Source: CAVUXJ01 sp963814975
Lineage (GTDB): Bacteria; Acidobacteriota; Vicinamibacteria; Vicinamibacterales; CAVVIG01
DNA length: 64,000 nt
Reading direction: 5' to 3'
Assembly: GCA_963814975.1 (NCBI GenBank)
Contig: CAWFFB010000030.1
Span: 198,762 to 262,761 of the forward strand
The position numbers and the translations under genes are program-made. The notes beneath the pieces are model-generated. The model was not told where the DNA came from. It saw only the letters and a list, made by a program, of their open reading frames with translations, and did not search any database. Position 1 is the first letter of the stretch; each line of letters starts with the position of its first letter. This document shows, piece after piece, positions 35,378-44,825 of this stretch.

Positions 35378-35971
35378 ATGCCGGACGTCCTGCCTCACAA
35401 TATGGACATGATGAACATGTCACGGCTTTCCCGTCGTCCACAGGTGGGATACCCCTTCGCCTCGGCGCTTGTCCTGGGGCTGGCAATGGTCGCCACGGGG
35501 GTGTCCGGCCCCGGCGGCGTCGATGGCATCGTCTCGGCTCAGACGCTGAACCCGTGCGCACTGCTCACGACCGACGAGATTCAGCCACTCGCAGGGAAGG
35601 CGAGCGTCAGCGATGGTGTCTCGAGCTCACTCCCGTCCTTCGGCTACGTGAACTGTCGATATACGTGGGGTGTCGGCACCGGCCGCTTCAAACTCGATGT
35701 TATCGTCTACGACGCGTCCGGGAGGTTTCCCGGAATGAGTCCAGACCAGATCAAGCCGCGGCTCCTGGAGTCAGTCAAACCGGGAACGGCGGAGGCGGTC
35801 ATCTCGGACGTGGGCGAAGCCGCGGTGTTCAAGTCCGACTCGCCCTACTATGCCACTGCGACCGCGCTCCTGAAAGGCCGCATTCTGGAGGTGCACCTCG
35901 ACGGCTTAGTCGCGCGCGAGGAGAAGGATCAAGCAATTGCGCTGCTGAAGTCGGCTGCGTCGCGGCTCTAG
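35378..35971 (+). CDS. Secreted protein of unknown function
   Basis: 197 residues from ATG 35378 (ATG 35408 possible). Signal peptide region FASALVLGLAMVATGV, then NPCALLTTDEIQPLAGK, the phrase that opens DUF3558-like lipoprotein-type domains, with a Cys (PCALLT) and a second Cys (VNCRYTW) likely forming a disulfide. C-terminal part VISDVGEAAVFKSDSPYY followed by a strand-helix. Role unknown. Confidence 0.75.
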   Translation: MPDVLPHNMDMMNMSRLSRRPQVGYPFASALVLGLAMVATGVSGPGGVDGIVSAQTLNPCALLTTDEIQPLAGKASVSDGVSSSLPSFGYVNCRYTWGVGTGRFKLDVIVYDASGRFPGMSPDQIKPRLLESVKPGTAEAVISDVGEAAVFKSDSPYYATATALLKGRILEVHLDGLVAREEKDQAIALLKSAASRL

Positions 35972-36173
35972 CCAACCTCGCTCCGGTTCCCGGATGGACG
36001 TCACCCTGACACCGGTCGTGTTCAGGAGCGTCCCGGCGGCACCGGCGCTCTTCGCCACGCGAGAGGACCAGCGAATGGTCTGCGAGACCGATCGATCACC
36101 GCTTGGCAGTCGATGGGGCACGACCACAGCGAGCGTGCCGTGCGGTGTGCTGTTGCGAAACGGGGAGCGTGGA

Positions 36174-36250
36174 GATGGTGTACCAGAACATCACCGTTGG
36201 AACCCATTGATTAGCTGGCTGCGTCGTCTCGCCGAACTTCTCAAGGCCGC
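36174..36250 (+). repeat. MVDQ repeat, copy A
   Basis: About 50-75 bases matching the family found at 39008, 44826 and 63056: GATGGTGTACCAGAACATCA then a CCATTGATTAGCTGGCTGCG block. This copy has lost one base in the middle, so its peptide reading is frameshifted (MVYQN, then WNPLISWLRRLAELLKAA in the next frame). It lies between the 35378 gene and the DUF3300 gene. Confidence 0.75.
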
Positions 36251-36444
36251 TTGAGGGGATCACAATGGCCGCGGTGATGTTTCGACGAACCGGGTTGAAC
36301 GAGCAGGCTTGCAAAGCGATTGCGGCGACGCTCGCCGAGCGACACCGAATCACCTCGTTGTGCATACGGTTCAACAAGTTGCCGCCACAGAGTGAGCAGC
36401 AGTGACTGACGACGAGGCTGCTTCGCGCGACTGAAGGGTGAACT

Positions 36445-37647
36445 ATGACCACACGCTTGATTGCCGCAACCGTCGTATTGTTCGTGGCGTGCGGTCCGCC
36501 GGGGGACCAGATCACCGCGGGCGCCCAGGCCTCACAGGCCTCACCGCTACCGACAGGCACGCTGGACCAATTGCTCGCTCCGATTGCGCTCTACCCAGAC
36601 CAACTGCTCGCGCAGATACTGATGAGCGCGACCGACCCCACGAAGATCACGGAGCTCGACACGTGGCTGAAGGCCAACCAGAAGCTGACAGGCACGCCGC
36701 TTCAGGACGCCGCAGTCAAGGCCGGGTTCGATGCGAGCTTCGTGGCGTTAGTGCTTTTCCCTCAAGTCGTGGCGAAGATGGCGGACCAGATCGCGTGGAC
36801 GAGGGTCCTGGGGCAAGCGTTCACGTCCGATCGAAGCGCGGTTTTTGCCAGCATCCAGAAATTGAGGCTGCAGGCGAAGAACGTCGGGACGCTGAAAAGC
36901 TCGCCCCAGCAGGAGGTCGAAACCAAGACCACGTCATCTGGCCAGGAAGTGATCGTCATCGAGCCCACCAATCCGCAGATCGTCTATGTCCCGCAATACA
37001 ACACCGAGGTGGTGTACACCCAGCCTCCGACGACCGTGGTCGTCCAGGAAGACAATGACGCTGGCGTGGCGGTCGCGGCCGGCCTCATCGGCTTCACTGC
37101 CGGGATCGCGATTGGCGCGGCGATGGACAACAACTACTACTACGGTCCATACGGATGGCGCGGCGGCGGCTACATGTACAACGACGCCTGGGACGACTAC
37201 TACGACGCGCGCGAAGACGCCCGCGAGGACTGGCAGGACCACCGCGAGGACCTCGCCGAGGATCGCGGCGATCGTGCGGAGAACCGATCGGAACAGCGGA
37301 CCGAGCGCGCTGGCGCGACCCAGGAGCAGCGCACGGACCGTCAACAGACGCGGCAGGAAAATCGGCCCGAGTCGCAGGCGCAACGAACGGAGCGCAGCAC
37401 GCAGGCACGAGACGCTTCGACCCGGAGCGCGACGTCACAGGCACAACCTTCCGGTCGTACAGGAAGTACCGAAGCCCGCGGTTACGGCGATGGAAGCCGA
37501 AGCCAGGCAGCGACTCGACGGAGCAGCGGCAGCTCGGACGCGTTCTCGGGATATTCGAGCGGACAATCACAACGCGCGTCCAGTGCTCGTGGACAACAGA
37601 GCCGAGGCAGCTCGCGCGGTGGCGGTGGCGGTGGCCGCCGCCGGTAG
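36445..37647 (+). CDS. DUF3300 domain protein
   Basis: 400 residues. Signal peptide or lipoprotein-like N-terminus (MTTRLIAATVVLFVACGPPG), then the DUF3300 core: LDQLLAPIALYPDQLLAQIL, DAAVKAGFDASFVALVLF and IEPTNPQIVYVPQYNTEVVY. The rest is low complexity: Tyr/Gly (NNYYYGPYGWRGGGYMYN), then charged Arg/Glu/Asp repeats and a Ser/Gly/Arg tail. The next gene is DUF2950, the partner it is usually seen with. Likely envelope-associated; biochemical role unknown. Confidence 0.9.
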   Translation: MTTRLIAATVVLFVACGPPGDQITAGAQASQASPLPTGTLDQLLAPIALYPDQLLAQILMSATDPTKITELDTWLKANQKLTGTPLQDAAVKAGFDASFVALVLFPQVVAKMADQIAWTRVLGQAFTSDRSAVFASIQKLRLQAKNVGTLKSSPQQEVETKTTSSGQEVIVIEPTNPQIVYVPQYNTEVVYTQPPTTVVVQEDNDAGVAVAAGLIGFTAGIAIGAAMDNNYYYGPYGWRGGGYMYNDAWDDYYDAREDAREDWQDHREDLAEDRGDRAENRSEQRTERAGATQEQRTDRQQTRQENRPESQAQRTERSTQARDASTRSATSQAQPSGRTGSTEARGYGDGSRSQAATRRSSGSSDAFSGYSSGQSQRASSARGQQSRGSSRGGGGGGRRR

Positions 37648-37671
37648 GCGCTTCGGAAGAGGTCGACACAC

Positions 37672-38655
37672 ATGACCAGCACGATCCGTATGAATCGATC
37701 GAGTAACGATCTCGTACCCCTGCGCCGCAGCCTCAGCGCTCGAGTGTTCGCGTGTGCGTGGCTGGCGCTTCTGGCATCATCGGCGACCGCCGCGGGACAG
37801 ACCGCGACGCCCCGCACGTTTGCCACGCCTGAAGACGCCGTCAAGGCGCTCGTCGACACGGTCAAGACCGGGAACGTCGACGCGCTGCTGGCGTTCTTCG
37901 GTCCCGAAGGGCGGGAGCTGGCCGCGTCATCCGATCCCGCGACCGCTCGTATGAACCGCCAGGTGTTCACTGTCGCGGCGAGCGAGCAGTGGCATCTCGA
38001 GGATGGGACGCCCGATCGAAAGACGCTCGTCATCGGCAACGAGGAGTGGCCCTTCCCGGTGCCGCTCGTCAAAGGGGCGGACGGATGGCGATTTGACACA
38101 GCCGCCGGCAAGGAAGAAGTACTGGCGCGGCGGATCGGACAGAACGAGCTGGGAGCGATCGCGACTTCCCGTGCCTACGTCACCGCGCAGCGGCGCTACG
38201 CGCAACAGGGACACGACGGCAAGCCCGCAGGCGTGCACGCGACGAAGTTGAAGAGTGATCCCGGCAAAGAGAACGGCCTGTACTGGCCGACCGCGCTCGG
38301 CCAGAAGCGGAGTCCACTTGGTGACCTGGTGGCACAGGCAGCGGAGGAAGGACGTAAGCTCGGCGGCGAGGATCGCCCCCAGCCCACGGGCTTTCATGGT
38401 TACTATTTCAAGATCCTGACCCGCCAGGGAGCCGCAGTACCGGGTGGAGCCAGGAGCTATATCGTCAAGGGCGAGATGTCTGGAGGGTTCGCACTTGTCG
38501 CCTGGCCAGCTCAGTACGATGCGACCGGGATCATGACGTTCATCGTCAATCAGGACGGAATCGTGCGGGAACGAGATCTGGGCCCTCAAACGGACGCCAT
38601 AGCTCGAAAGATGACGGTCTACAATCCGGACGCATCCTGGCGACAGGTCCAGTGA
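37672..38655 (+). CDS. DUF2950 domain protein
   Basis: 327 residues, exported (LARVFACAW-like segment LSARVFACAWLALLASSATA). DUF2950 landmarks: FATPEDAVKALVDTVKTGN, FPVPLVKGADGWRFDTAAGK, ENGLYWPTALGQKRSPLGDL, GYYFKILTRQG and TFIVNQDGIVRERDLGP. It follows the DUF3300 gene by 24 bases in the same operon. This conserved pair is found across Acidobacteriota and Proteobacteria and has no assigned function. Confidence 0.9.
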   Translation: MTSTIRMNRSSNDLVPLRRSLSARVFACAWLALLASSATAAGQTATPRTFATPEDAVKALVDTVKTGNVDALLAFFGPEGRELAASSDPATARMNRQVFTVAASEQWHLEDGTPDRKTLVIGNEEWPFPVPLVKGADGWRFDTAAGKEEVLARRIGQNELGAIATSRAYVTAQRRYAQQGHDGKPAGVHATKLKSDPGKENGLYWPTALGQKRSPLGDLVAQAAEEGRKLGGEDRPQPTGFHGYYFKILTRQGAAVPGGARSYIVKGEMSGGFALVAWPAQYDATGIMTFIVNQDGIVRERDLGPQTDAIARKMTVYNPDASWRQVQ

Positions 38656-38821
38656 TTCGTGCCCGTCTCCGTTTCAGATCAATACGAGAGTGTGGTTGCC
38701 GGAACTGTTTTTGGGGTGTCGGCCGGCAGCCACAGTGGACGACATTCCAGATGCCGAACCAAATCGTCTGGCTGAGCAAGGGGTTCGATTGGATCTGGAC
38801 GCTGAGCGTCTGACTGACAGC

Positions 38822-38848
38822 TCCCGCCGGAGCTTGGCGGAGGCGGGA
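38822..38848. repeat. GC-rich palindromic unit
   Basis: TCCCGCC and GGCGGGA pair over a loop that itself contains an alternative CCGCC/GGCGG stem. Units of this look are scattered through many acidobacterial genomes. It follows the DUF2950 stop by about 165 bases and could act as a terminator. Confidence 0.5.
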
Positions 38849-38986
38849 AGCCGTTCGCAGACAGGATCGTGGGCCCGCCTACGCGTCGCTTCCGCAGTTG
38901 CGCTTCGCGTTACTGGCGCGACCAGTCGCGACGCTATGGCGCGGCGTCCTTCGCGCGTGAGCGACTCGCTTGTTTACCGAGCCGAA

Positions 38987-39003
38987 GCTCGCCATAGGCG
39001 AGC
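38987..39003. repeat. Perfect 7-bp hairpin beside the MVDQ repeat
   Basis: GCTCGCC-ATA-GGCGAGC is a perfect stem with a three-base loop. It ends four bases before MVDQ copy B, so it may be part of that element or a hotspot for its arrival. Confidence 0.55.
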
Positions 39004-39007
39004 GAAG

Positions 39008-39085
39008 GATGGTGGACCAGAACAGCGCCAGTTGGAACCACATCTGCATCTGGCTGGGAGAGATTGACGCCATTCGGAGCCTGCC
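39008..39085 (+). repeat. MVDQ repeat, copy B
   Basis: Core GATGGTGGACCAGAACAGCG, then CCAGTTGGAACCACATC and CTGGCTG. In the conserved frame it reads MVDQNSASWNHICIWLGEID and then AIRSLPW. It lies in the gap between convergent genes. Confidence 0.8.
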
Positions 39086-39164
39086 TTGGGCGTGTCCCGC
39101 AGTGACTGCTTCAGCGAGACAGGGCTCAGCCAGATCTGAACGCGATCGGACGCGCCCCTTCTCA

Positions 39165-40637
39165 CTATCTTTGCACGACGGCGAGGGCATAAGGCTCGTG
39201 CCCCAGACCTGTCACCGTGGCGACGACGCTGCGCGACCGAAGGTCGATCACGTAGAGGTGGCCGAGCTCCTGCGAGAACGGCGGCGACGAGGGTCCGCCG
39301 CTGATCACCGCATACCGACCGTCGGACGTGATCGCGGAGCCCCGCGGGCGCGCTGGCTGGCCGTCGGGTCGGACGAGGGGGATGCGTGCGACTTCCGCGT
39401 CAGGACTGCCGGCGAGCGCCCGCTCGATGTCCACGATCGACACGTTGTTCGAACGCACGTTCGGGACGATCACTTCCCGGCCGTCGGGTGTGACGGAGGG
39501 GATCAGTGGATGGGTCTGTGCCGAGGGATCGTCGGTGCCGACGAGGACGCGGGCAACTTCGGCGCGGCCCGCGCCGACGCTCGCCCGGTCGACGTCAATC
39601 ACAGAGATCGAATTGCCCGCGGATCCATCCCGCTGACTCCCGCCGTTCGCCACGATGATGTGTCTCCTGTTGGGAGTCGCGGTAATGCCCCACGGGCCGA
39701 CCTGCGTCGCGATGCGACCGATCTCCGCACGAGCGTCCCCTCGTAGCGCACGGCCGAGGTCAATCACGGACACGTCGTTCGTGCCGCCGTTTGCGGAGAA
39801 GAGATAGTCGCTTCCATCGGCGGCCCGGCCCACCGCCAACCCATTGGGGTTCGGGAAGCACCCAAAGCCCTGACCCGGGGCTTGCACGGCCAGGTTCCGC
39901 GGTGGCCCGTACGGCGGGACGTAGGGCACCGGGTAGTCGGGACACGGAAACCCGGGCGAGCCCAGCGCGAGCTCTACGGTGCCGCGGAGGCTGCCGGTCC
40001 GTCGGTCGACGAACGCGATGCGATTACCGCCGTCCTCTGTCAGGTGGTTTTCGGCATTGGCGATGACCAGCATCTCAGGCAGGAGCACGATGCCGAGCGC
40101 CCCGAAGCCGCCGGAGTCCATGTGTCGCCGAAGTGCGTTTGCGGTGCCGTCGTTCCGTGGGGCCAGGAGGTCGTCGACCTCGAGTACCGCGATCTGTCCG
40201 CGCCCACCGTGCTGGCGAAACGCCGCGTTGTCGATGGCGCCATGATGATTCACCACGTAGACGGTGCGGCTGTCCTCGCTCACCACGAGATTGGCCGGAT
40301 CGCCGAGCAAACGCCCGTCCGATGCCTCCGTCGCCACTTTGCTGCGACCGAGGATCGCCTTGGATGTGCGGTCGTTCGCTGGATCGAGAGCGGCATCGAG
40401 CGAGATGATGTACAAGTACGGGAGTCGGCGCCCCGTCGCGAGGATGTACCGACGCTGGCCCACCGCCTCCTGTGCGTCGATCGCCGTCCCGAGAAGGGCC
40501 GTCACCTCGAGTGTGAGATATATGAGGGACGCTAGCGCGGAGGGCATGGTCAACGAGTCGAGAAGCGCCCGGGCGGCTCTCAGCATCGAGGATGCCGGCG
40601 CTACGGGCGCGAGGCCGAGCGTGGCGGTTCGTCGCAT
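39165..40637 (-). CDS. YncE-like beta-propeller protein
   Basis: 490 residues with an N-terminal hydrophobic segment (LASLIYLTLEVTALLGTAID), probably a signal, then repeated YVTN-like blades: RTVYVVNHHGAID, NGLAVGRAADGSDYLFSANG, GPWGITATPNRRHIIVANGG, REVIVPNVRSNNVSIVDIER and GRYAVISGG. Short repeats of the VSVIDL/ISVIDV/VSIVDI type mark each blade. A cysteine pair (FPCPDYP, FGCFPNP) may be bridged. Likely periplasmic; ligand or activity unknown. Confidence 0.8.
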   Translation of the reverse strand: MRRTATLGLAPVAPASSMLRAARALLDSLTMPSALASLIYLTLEVTALLGTAIDAQEAVGQRRYILATGRRLPYLYIISLDAALDPANDRTSKAILGRSKVATEASDGRLLGDPANLVVSEDSRTVYVVNHHGAIDNAAFRQHGGRGQIAVLEVDDLLAPRNDGTANALRRHMDSGGFGALGIVLLPEMLVIANAENHLTEDGGNRIAFVDRRTGSLRGTVELALGSPGFPCPDYPVPYVPPYGPPRNLAVQAPGQGFGCFPNPNGLAVGRAADGSDYLFSANGGTNDVSVIDLGRALRGDARAEIGRIATQVGPWGITATPNRRHIIVANGGSQRDGSAGNSISVIDVDRASVGAGRAEVARVLVGTDDPSAQTHPLIPSVTPDGREVIVPNVRSNNVSIVDIERALAGSPDAEVARIPLVRPDGQPARPRGSAITSDGRYAVISGGPSSPPFSQELGHLYVIDLRSRSVVATVTGLGHEPYALAVVQR

Positions 40638-41085
40638 GTGAGCCCCTGCGGCGGATTATAGGCACATCGCCCGCCACGGGGTCCACCGCGAGCCGTCGCG
40701 CCCGGTTCGTTGCGTTCGCGGCCAGGGCAACGGAGCAAGGCCAGTGTCGCGGGAATCGTGCGATGAAGGTTGGTTCCTCAGCCTGGACTCGGCACAGGTC
40801 TCCATCGTTGGCCGCAATACCAACTCCAGCAACAAGACGGAATTTCAACAGGGACAACCTGCCGGGGAGCGAACGATTCGTCCTGTATAGCGACTGCCGA
40901 AACACCGTCGAGCTCCCGAGCGAGTCCGGGCTGCTATCGCTCGATCGCGGTCAAGCTGGCGCGGCTGTTCAGATACTGACCGCGGGGCACGCTTAGAGCG
41001 CCGGCAGAACCACATAGCGCGAACCTTTGAGGGTCACACATGAAGTGGGTCTGAAAGGCCCGTGCGACGAGTAAATGAAAAACGC
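40638..41085. other. Intergenic stretch with repeat R2 copy 2
   Basis: About 450 bases between the YncE-like gene and the end of dapE. Apart from repeat R2 (40736-40793) I see no gene or clear terminator. Confidence 0.5.
40736..40793 (+). repeat. Dispersed repeat R2, copy 2
   Basis: CAAGGCCAGTGTCGCGGGAA and the following 38 bases match 18219-18283 with one extra base and a few substitutions. Same orientation. The extra base breaks any shared reading frame, so the repeat is not conserved as protein. Confidence 0.75.
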
Positions 41086-42246
41086 TCAGGTGCCCAGCAA
41101 TGTGACGAGCGTGCGCTCGTAGATGGTAGAGAGGGGACCGATGTCACTCAGGGAGATCCGCTCGTCGATCTTGTGGATCGATTCGTTGAGCGGCCCGAAC
41201 TCGACGACCTCACTCGAGATCGAGGCGAGAAAGCGGCCATCGGAAGTCCCTCCGCTGGTAGACAGGGCGGGCGTCAGGGCGGTGACGGATGCGATCGCCG
41301 AGGTCAGAGCGTCGACCAGGACTCCCCGGGACGTGACGAACGGCTCGCCCGAGACGCTCCACTCCAGCTCATACTCGAGACCGTAACGGTCGAGCACCTC
41401 GTGGACGCGAGCCTGCAATCCCTCGGGCGACGACTCCGTCGAGAAGCGGAAGTTGAAAAGCAGGTCGAGTGTTCCGGGAATGATGTTGTTCGCGCCAGTC
41501 CCGGCGTGAATGTTAGAAATCTGAAGACTGGTGGGCGGGAAATATTCGCTGCCTCGGTCCCATTCGATGGCGGCGAGATCGGTCAGTGCCGGCAGCGCCT
41601 GGTGAATCGGATTGCGGCCCCGCTCGGGGTAGGCGATGTGGCACTGGACGCCGCGCACCCGCAGCACGCCGTTGAGCGAGCCGCGCCGGCCGTTCTTGAT
41701 CGTATCGCCCAGCCTCTCGGACGACGTGGGTTCGCCAATGAGGCAGAATTCGAGGCGTTCGCCTCGGGAACGAAGAACGTCAACGACAGCGACCGTCCCA
41801 TCGCGCGCATCGCCTTCTTCGTCGGACGTCAGCAGCACGGCGATCGAACCGCGATGCGCCGGGTTGGCGCCGACGAACCTCTCCGCGGCAGTAACCATCG
41901 CGGCGACAGAACACTTCATGTCGGCGGTGCCGCGACCGACGAGGTAACCGTCGCGCTCGACTGCCGTGAACGGATCGGAGGTCCACTGATCGACGGGCCC
42001 GGACGGGACGACGTCGACGTGCCCGGCGAGACACACCAGCGGAGATGCGTCGCCACGCCTCGCCCACAGGTTCGCGACGCCGCCACGATCGATCCGCTCG
42101 CAATCGAAGCCGAGCGGAGCGAGGCGCGCCGCAATCAAAGCCAGGCTGCCGGCGTCGTCGGGCGTCAGCGATCGACAGGCGACCAGGTCCCTGGCGAGCG
42201 CCAGCGTGGCGGCGTGACCGTGGTCGTCAGGCGCGGAGGGTTTCAT
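41086..42246 (-). CDS. dapE: Succinyl-diaminopimelate desuccinylase
   Basis: Zinc M20-family peptidase, 386 residues, that removes succinate from N-succinyl-L,L-diaminopimelate in lysine/peptidoglycan synthesis. Metal motifs: LAGHVDVVPSG (His), GRGTADMKCSVAAM (Asp), TSDEEGDA (Glu pair) and the late NESIHKIDE (His). Start at ATG 42246; a longer in-frame extension is not needed. It is the last gene of the dapC-dapD-dapE run. Confidence 0.92.
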   Translation of the reverse strand: MKPSAPDDHGHAATLALARDLVACRSLTPDDAGSLALIAARLAPLGFDCERIDRGGVANLWARRGDASPLVCLAGHVDVVPSGPVDQWTSDPFTAVERDGYLVGRGTADMKCSVAAMVTAAERFVGANPAHRGSIAVLLTSDEEGDARDGTVAVVDVLRSRGERLEFCLIGEPTSSERLGDTIKNGRRGSLNGVLRVRGVQCHIAYPERGRNPIHQALPALTDLAAIEWDRGSEYFPPTSLQISNIHAGTGANNIIPGTLDLLFNFRFSTESSPEGLQARVHEVLDRYGLEYELEWSVSGEPFVTSRGVLVDALTSAIASVTALTPALSTSGGTSDGRFLASISSEVVEFGPLNESIHKIDERISLSDIGPLSTIYERTLVTLLGT

Positions 42247-42266
42247 GTGGCGGCGTTCAGGTCGTA

Positions 42267-43097
42267 TCAGTCCCGCAGCAGCTCGTTGATGGAAGTCTTG
42301 GCGCGCGTCTGAGCGTCCACGCGCTTGACGATGACCGCGCAGGAGAGCGAGTAGTGGCCGTTCGCGGCCGGCAGGCTGCCCGGCACGACGACCGAGCCAG
42401 AGGGCACACGGCCGTAGTGCACCTCGCCGGTGGCGCGATCGTAGATCTTGGTGCTCTGACCAATGAAGACACCCATCGAGATCACCGAGTGGGCCTCGAC
42501 AATAACTCCTTCGACGATCTCCGAACGGGCCCCGACGAAACAGTGGTCTTCGATGATCGTGGGGTTGGCCTGCAGCGGCTCGAGAACGCCGCCGATGCCA
42601 ACGCCGCCCGAGAGGTGGACGTTCCTGCCGATCTGGGCACACGACCCGACTGTGGCCCAGGTATCCACCATCGTCCCCTCGTCGATGTAGGCGCCGATGT
42701 TCACGTACGACGGCATCAGGACGACATTCCTGCCGATGAACGACCCGACACGCGCCACGGCGGGTGGGACGACGCGATAGCCGCCGTCGCGAAACTGGGC
42801 GTCGGTGAAGCCGTCGAAGCGGCGCGGCACCTTGTCGAAGTAGGATGCGAGGCCGTCCTGCATCACCTTGTTATCGTGCGTCCGGAAATACAGCAGCACG
42901 GCCTTCTTGATCCACTGGTGCGTCACCCACGCGCCGTCGATGTTTTCGGCGACCCGCAGCTGCCCGGCGTTGAGCCCGGCGAGCACCTGCTCGAGTGCGG
43001 CCGATAGCTCTGGCTGATTCGAGGCCGGCGATATTTCGGCGCGCCGTTCGAAGGCGGCATCAATGATTGGTTCGAGCGGATGTGTAGGCATAGGCAA
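42267..43097 (-). CDS. dapD: Tetrahydrodipicolinate N-succinyltransferase
   Basis: 276 residues; uses succinyl-CoA to acylate tetrahydrodipicolinate. The left-handed beta-helix hexapeptide region is clear: FIGRNVVLMPSYVNIGAYID, GSCAQIGRNVHLSGGVGIGG and EDHCFVGARSEIVEGVIVE. N-terminal helical domain AFERRAEI...VLAGLNAGQLRVAE. ATG 43097 (or 43091). It sits between dapC and dapE with short gaps of 11 and 20 bases. Confidence 0.95.
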   Translation of the reverse strand: MPMPTHPLEPIIDAAFERRAEISPASNQPELSAALEQVLAGLNAGQLRVAENIDGAWVTHQWIKKAVLLYFRTHDNKVMQDGLASYFDKVPRRFDGFTDAQFRDGGYRVVPPAVARVGSFIGRNVVLMPSYVNIGAYIDEGTMVDTWATVGSCAQIGRNVHLSGGVGIGGVLEPLQANPTIIEDHCFVGARSEIVEGVIVEAHSVISMGVFIGQSTKIYDRATGEVHYGRVPSGSVVVPGSLPAANGHYSLSCAVIVKRVDAQTRAKTSINELLRD

Positions 43098-43108
43098 CTG
43101 ATCGGCGG

Positions 43109-44296
43109 TCAGCGGCAGAACTCGACGATGCGCCGGGCGGCCTCAACGCAGTCGTTCAACTCGGGCACCAGGGCGATCCGAACATATCCCCGTCCGGGAT
43201 TCACGCCGTGGGCAACCCGGCCGAGATACTGACCCGGCAGCACGGTGACGTGCGTCGCGGCAAACAGCTCTCGGGCGAAGATCTCGTCGTCTCCTCCAGG
43301 TACCGATGCCCAGAGATAGAAGCCGGCGTCGGGCTTCGGCGCGTGCAGCACCGAGTTCAGCATCGGCACCACAGCGGCGAACTTCTCGCGGTAGCGCGCC
43401 CGATTCTCCGCCACGTGCGCTTCGTCGCTCCAGGCGGCCACACTCGCATGCTGGACGGCAATGCTCATTGCGCACCCATGATACGTGCGGTAGAGCAGGA
43501 ACTGGCGGATCAGGTTGGCATCGCCTGCGACCGCGCCGGAACGAAGACCAGGAGCGTTCGATCGTTTCGACAGGCTGACGAACACCATCAAGTTCCTGAA
43601 TCCACTCCGGCCGAGGGACTGGCACGCCTCGAGGCCGCCAATCGGCGGTTGCACCTCGTCGGTGTAGATGTCCGAATAGCACTCATCGGACGCGATGACG
43701 AAACCATGGCGGTCGGAGAGCTCGAACACGGCGCGCCACTCGTCGAGGGTCAGGACGCGGCCTGTGGGATTGCCGGGAGAGCAGATGTACAGCAGTTGGA
43801 CGCGCGACCACTGCTCGTCGGAGATGGAGTCGAAGTCGAGGCCAAACCCGGCGGCGGTCGTCTGGTTCAGGAAGATCGGTTCCGCGCCGGCGAGGATCGC
43901 GGCGCCCTCGTAGATCTGATAGAACGGGTTCGGCGACGCCACCAGCGGCGACCGACGCGACGAGTCAACGACGGATTGGGCAAAGGCGAACAGCGCTTCG
44001 CGCGTGCCATTGACCGGAAGCACCTCGGTCTGCGCATCGAGATGAGGCAGCCTGTAGCGCCGCTGAAACCACGCCGCCACAGCATCGCGCAGGGCGTCAA
44101 GTCCCGCCGTCGTCGGATACACCGACAGACCATCCAGATGCGCCACCAGCGCGTCGCGGATCAGCGATGGCGTCGGATGCTGCGGTTCACCAATCGACAG
44201 CTTAATAGGTGTCGACGCCGGTGGAACAATGCCGGCAACGAGCGCGCGTAGTCTTTCGAACGGGTAGGGCTGAAGGTGCGACTGTGACGGGTTCAC
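43109..44296 (-). CDS. dapC: Succinyldiaminopimelate transaminase (class I aminotransferase)
   Basis: 395 residues from GTG 44296. PLP landmarks: VNGTREALFAFAQ, the NPFYQIYEGA region, CSPGNPTGRVL, the DECYSDIY aspartate-bearing loop and the Schiff-base lysine in VFVSLSKRSNAPGLRSG. Alternative GTG/ATG starts exist a few codons upstream. Its place directly before dapD and dapE points to the transaminase step of the succinylase branch of lysine and DAP synthesis. Confidence 0.88.
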   Translation of the reverse strand: MNPSQSHLQPYPFERLRALVAGIVPPASTPIKLSIGEPQHPTPSLIRDALVAHLDGLSVYPTTAGLDALRDAVAAWFQRRYRLPHLDAQTEVLPVNGTREALFAFAQSVVDSSRRSPLVASPNPFYQIYEGAAILAGAEPIFLNQTTAAGFGLDFDSISDEQWSRVQLLYICSPGNPTGRVLTLDEWRAVFELSDRHGFVIASDECYSDIYTDEVQPPIGGLEACQSLGRSGFRNLMVFVSLSKRSNAPGLRSGAVAGDANLIRQFLLYRTYHGCAMSIAVQHASVAAWSDEAHVAENRARYREKFAAVVPMLNSVLHAPKPDAGFYLWASVPGGDDEIFARELFAATHVTVLPGQYLGRVAHGVNPGRGYVRIALVPELNDCVEAARRIVEFCR

Positions 44297-44682
44297 CGAA
44301 CCCAATCGTAACCCGGTAGGGTGCACAGGTGCACGGGCGCCGCGTTGCGCAATCGAAAATTCGGAAGTGAGAATTCAGAATTCGTTCAAGAATTCTGTGC
44401 CAGGGGGGGCGTGCAGCGGGGTCCGGCAACCGGTCTGCGATGGCATCGCCGGCTGATTGCCGCGGATGGACGCACACCCAAGGCTCGGGAACGAACCGAT
44501 CGGCGGGGGCCCGCCCCTCAATGACCTCAATCGGATTCAGCGACGTCAGCGGCTCGGTGGATTCCTCAACTATTACGCAGTGCACGACGACGCCTGACGG
44601 GTCGATCGAATGGATTACTGGTGGGACATGCGGGCAAGCGCGGCATCAGAGCGCGGTCAGGGCGGATTGGTGCGTGCCGGTT

Positions 44683-44723
44683 GATCCCGCGTTCGTTAAA
44701 ACGATCCCGCGTTTCGTTCAAAA
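44683..44723 (+). repeat. Imperfect 20/21-bp tandem repeat
   Basis: GATCCCGCGTTCGTTAAAAC is followed immediately by GATCCCGCGTTTCGTTCAAAA with one inserted base and one substitution. Two units only. Confidence 0.75.
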
Positions 44724-44825
44724 AATGGAGATCGTTTCGACCCAGCGCTTAAGGCCCGCGCGAACCGGCGCGATCGAACCGGCCAACGACTTGGAGTTCA
44801 GTGGTTTCGGAAGAATTTCAGAAAG

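Larger units (their letters stand above)
38656..39164. other. Intergenic stretch with hairpins and a repeat
   Basis: About 510 bases without a credible gene. It holds two palindromic hairpins (38822-38848, 38987-39003) followed directly by an MVDQ repeat copy. It separates convergent genes. Confidence 0.5.

Noticed and set aside
41062..42312. 416-codon plus-strand frame opposite dapE
   Set aside because: It is the complement of a well-identified dapE and its translation is low in structure and rich in Arg and Gly.
43208..44251. 347-codon plus-strand frame opposite dapC
   Set aside because: Shadow of dapC; no domain, start signal or neighbour logic.
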